From: Phycisphaeraceae bacterium
GTDB taxonomy: Bacteria; Planctomycetota; Phycisphaerae; Phycisphaerales; UBA1924
NCBI GenBank assembly: GCA_026126345.1
Contig: JAHCJH010000003.1
Span: forward strand, 1-55,172
Length of the DNA: 55,172 nt
Direction: 5' to 3'
The notes under the pieces: generated by a model
What the model saw: the letters and a program-made list of their open reading frames with translations, nothing else
Told to the model about the DNA's origin: nothing
Databases searched by the model: none
Made by a program: the position numbers and the translations under genes
In this document: positions 53,334 to 55,172 of the stretch, in pieces
Layout of the letters: each line of letters starts with the position of its first letter
Numbering within the stretch: position 1 is the first letter of the stretch

Positions 53334-53851
53334 GGCCCCGCTCCCGCTCGTAGCTCGCCCCAGCGACGAAGCGGAACAGTGCGCTCCGACTCGTGCTCGG
53401 CACGAATCCCAATGCCCTGCGGTCCGATCTGTGTCACGCTGCGCGGGCCGATCCGGTCACCGACGCGCGCCAACGTCACCCGATCGGTGTCCGGGTCGTA
53501 GATCGCCGCCAGCCAGCGGTTCGGACCGTCGCTGGTGATGCCCAGCAGCTGAATCCTCAGTGGCGGCGGGGGCGGCGGGGGTTGTGACTCGGCGGCGGTG
53601 CGGGCCGGGCGCGGCCAAAGATCGGCGCCGAAGCCACGAAGCTCAAGCGGGGCAGACCTCGGCTCGCTCACGACCACGCTCACCGATTGATCCGGAATCG
53701 GCTCGACCGGCGGCGCCTCCAACGGTCGCAGCGCCCACCACCCGGCCACGCCGAGGAACACGCCGCAGCCTGCGACCGCGGCCCGCGAGACATCCGCTCG
53801 CCGACGAGCCCGGAGCCGCGACGCAGCGGCGATCCGATCGGGCGCGGGCAT
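53330..53851 (-). CDS. GspC/PilP-like periplasmic linker protein
   Basis: A 173-residue protein with a basic cytoplasmic end, one membrane helix (AAVAGCGVFLGVAGWWALR) and a Pro-rich linker (SQPPPPPPPLR). It ends in a small beta-domain with L-R-I-Q-L-L-G-I-T, WLAAIYDPDTDRVTLARVGD and IGPQGIGIRAEHESERTVPL. That is the layout of the HR domain of GspC and of PilP, which contact the secretin. ATG 53851 follows the GspE stop as TGATG; GTG 53854 would overlap it. No secretin gene is in the window. Confidence 0.68.
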   Translation of the reverse strand: MPAPDRIAAASRLRARRRADVSRAAVAGCGVFLGVAGWWALRPLEAPPVEPIPDQSVSVVVSEPRSAPLELRGFGADLWPRPARTAAESQPPPPPPPLRIQLLGITSDGPNRWLAAIYDPDTDRVTLARVGDRIGPRSVTQIGPQGIGIRAEHESERTVPLRRWGELRAGAGP

Positions 53852-55172
53852 CACGCTTCACCCCCGTCGCACACCCGCGCGATCTCCCGGGCCGTCGTCC
53901 AGCCCGCCTCGACCAGCGAGCGACCGTGCTCGGCAAGCGTCCGCAGACCCGTCGCGGCGGCAGCGGCCCGCAGATCAGCCTCCGCCGATCCCGCCGAAAT
54001 GAGCGCCCGAAGGCCCGCATCCAGGCAGAGAAGTTCGAACAGCCCCGTCCGGCCGCGGAACCCTGTCGCAAGGCACCCGGCGCACCCGCGACCTTCGCAC
54101 GGCGCGTGCACGCGGCGCACCAGCCGCTGCGCCAGGACAGCCGAGAGACACGACGCGATCAGAAATCGTTCCGCTCCAAGGTCGGCCAGGCGCGTCACGG
54201 CGCCAACCGAGTCCGACGTGTGCAGGGTCGAGAGAACCAGGTGCCCCGTCAGGCTCGCCTGCAGCGCGATCCGCGCGGTGTCCTGATCGCGAATCTCGCC
54301 GACCATGATGACATCGGGATCCTGCCGGAGCATGTGCCGCAACCCCGATGCAAACGTCAGTCCCTTTCTCGGATCCACCTGCGTCTGGCTGATCGGCAGC
54401 GGCCCCCCGTCCGCACGCACGCCCAGCGCGGACAGGTCATACTCCACCGGGTCCTCGATGGTCAGAACGTTGAGCCCGATCGCGTCCGGCCGACCGACGA
54501 TCCAGCGCAACGCCGCGTACAACGTGGTCGTCTTGCCGGAACCGGTTGGCCCAGTCACCAGGACCATTCCGGAGGTTCGGCCACATCGATCTTGAAATGG
54601 TCCCAGCACTTCCGGTGGCATGCCCACCGCTTCGAGCGTCGTGAGCGAACGGTCACGATCCGTGTCCAGCAACCGAAGCACCAGCCGCTCGCCGTACGAC
54701 GTCGGTATGCTGCTCACTCGAACATCGATCGACCGACCGACAGCGCCAACCGTTCGGCCGATCGTCACCGTCGCCCTGCCGTCTTGAGGGGAGCGCCGCT
54801 CAGCGACGTCCATGCTCGCGAGCACCTTGACTCGGCTGATCATCGGCCCCGCCAGCCGCATCGGGAGTTCGCGCACGGTCGTGAGAACCCCGTCAAGCCG
54901 ATAGCGCACCAGGGTGCGGTCCGCCACCGGGTGGACGTGCACGTCGCTCGCCCTGCGGCCGATGGCATCGAAGATGATCGCGTCCACCAGACGCGACACA
55001 GGGCCCTTGCCGTCCGTCGCCAGCAGCTCGCTCTCCTCAGCCCGGAGCGCGCCGACCAGGCTTGCCTCCACATCCGGCATCGCCGGTCCCGTCTCGTCTC
55101 CCGCGACGGGCGCGCCGACAGCCTCGGCGCCCCCGGCGAGCGGCGCGTACGCCGCGTCGATCTCCCGCGCCA
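53851..55172 (-). CDS. GspE/PilB-type secretion ATPase (start beyond the window)
   Basis: The hexameric traffic ATPase that powers type II secretion or pilus extension. The frame stays open through the right edge; 440 residues are visible. N2 domain: RASDVHVHPVADRTLVRYRL; Walker A G-P-T-G-S-G-K-T-T-T; Asp box VLTIEDPVEY; Walker B DPDVIMVGEIRDQDTA; His box ALQASLTGHLVLSTLHTSD. The zinc region is shortened to C-E-G-R-G-C-A-G-C-L-A-T-G-F, with three Cys instead of the usual four. It leads a run of coupled genes (C-like, L-like, M-like, TPR), so the set is one operon. Type II and type IV systems cannot be told apart from this part alone. Confidence 0.9.
   Translation of the reverse strand, partial: AREIDAAYAPLAGGAEAVGAPVAGDETGPAMPDVEASLVGALRAEESELLATDGKGPVSRLVDAIIFDAIGRRASDVHVHPVADRTLVRYRLDGVLTTVRELPMRLAGPMISRVKVLASMDVAERRSPQDGRATVTIGRTVGAVGRSIDVRVSSIPTSYGERLVLRLLDTDRDRSLTTLEAVGMPPEVLGPFQDRCGRTSGMVLVTGPTGSGKTTTLYAALRWIVGRPDAIGLNVLTIEDPVEYDLSALGVRADGGPLPISQTQVDPRKGLTFASGLRHMLRQDPDVIMVGEIRDQDTARIALQASLTGHLVLSTLHTSDSVGAVTRLADLGAERFLIASCLSAVLAQRLVRRVHAPCEGRGCAGCLATGFRGRTGLFELLCLDAGLRALISAGSAEADLRAAAAATGLRTLAEHGRSLVEAGWTTAREIARVCDGGEA

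Overview
The window is GC-rich, gene-dense bacterial chromosome (I estimate about 70% G+C), without rRNA, tRNA, CRISPR arrays or insertion sequences that I can see. It looks like a planctomycete of the Phycisphaerales type. The clues are three proteins ending in a C-x2-C-x-YDRRGL-x(n)-PCPECG zinc ribbon, a secreted protein ending in two DGF-x-TG-x-DFDLFI dockerin-like repeats, a TsaE domain fused to a YacG-type zinc finger, a very long signal peptidase I, and many 4-bp stop/start overlaps. The taxonomic call is inference.

Layout. 1-1089: end of a SUKH (SMI1/KNR4) protein and a double-CxxCG protein. 1141-10049: housekeeping genes (signal peptidase I, acetyl-CoA synthetase, replicative helicase DnaB, PdxH, the fluoride channel CrcB, an acetyltransferase, a deoxyhypusine-synthase homologue), closed by a hairpin terminator. 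10207-15356: a DUF2314 protein, three membrane-anchored zinc-ribbon paralogues, a SOUL-domain lipoprotein and a small membrane protein. 15603-18907: thiL, tsaE-yacG and an ExbB/ExbD/ExbD energiser operon. 18925-21296: an arsenic operon arsR-arsC-arsM with a visible promoter and operator, and a Fur-like regulator that lacks most metal ligands. 21350-24670: a large membrane protein gene wrecked in its middle and a UPF0104-type membrane protein. 24693-33519: nadE and the complex I membrane-arm genes nuoJKLMN.

33692-39735: pgsA and pgpA (consecutive steps of phosphatidylglycerol synthesis) bracket the most interesting locus. It holds a PqqD-like protein, an HPr-kinase-like protein, two family-2 glycosyltransferases and a lasso-B2-like Cys-His-Asp protein, all translationally coupled on the minus strand, with a convergent nucleotidyltransferase. 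This set resembles the accessory genes of paeninodin-type lasso peptide clusters. No macrocyclase, transporter or separate precursor gene is visible, and the PqqD-like protein itself ends in a leader-like WxxPxL segment. I read it as a possible self-contained RiPP-like system.

39755-49381: a YifB/ComM ATPase, an aldo/keto reductase plus GMC oxidoreductase pair, a SAM methyltransferase, an alpha-ketoglutarate-semialdehyde-type dehydrogenase, the secreted repeat protein, dUTPase and a small basic protein. 49455-55172: a four-domain S1 protein and a type II secretion/type IV pilus operon (GspE, C-like, L/PilN-like, M-like, TPR lipoprotein) running off the right end.

A caution on sequence quality: pgpA, the GMC oxidoreductase and probably the SOUL gene each show single-base frame slips of the same sign (one base missing), and about 0.6 kb of the large membrane gene is unreadable in any frame. 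Some apparent pseudogenes may therefore be consensus errors.
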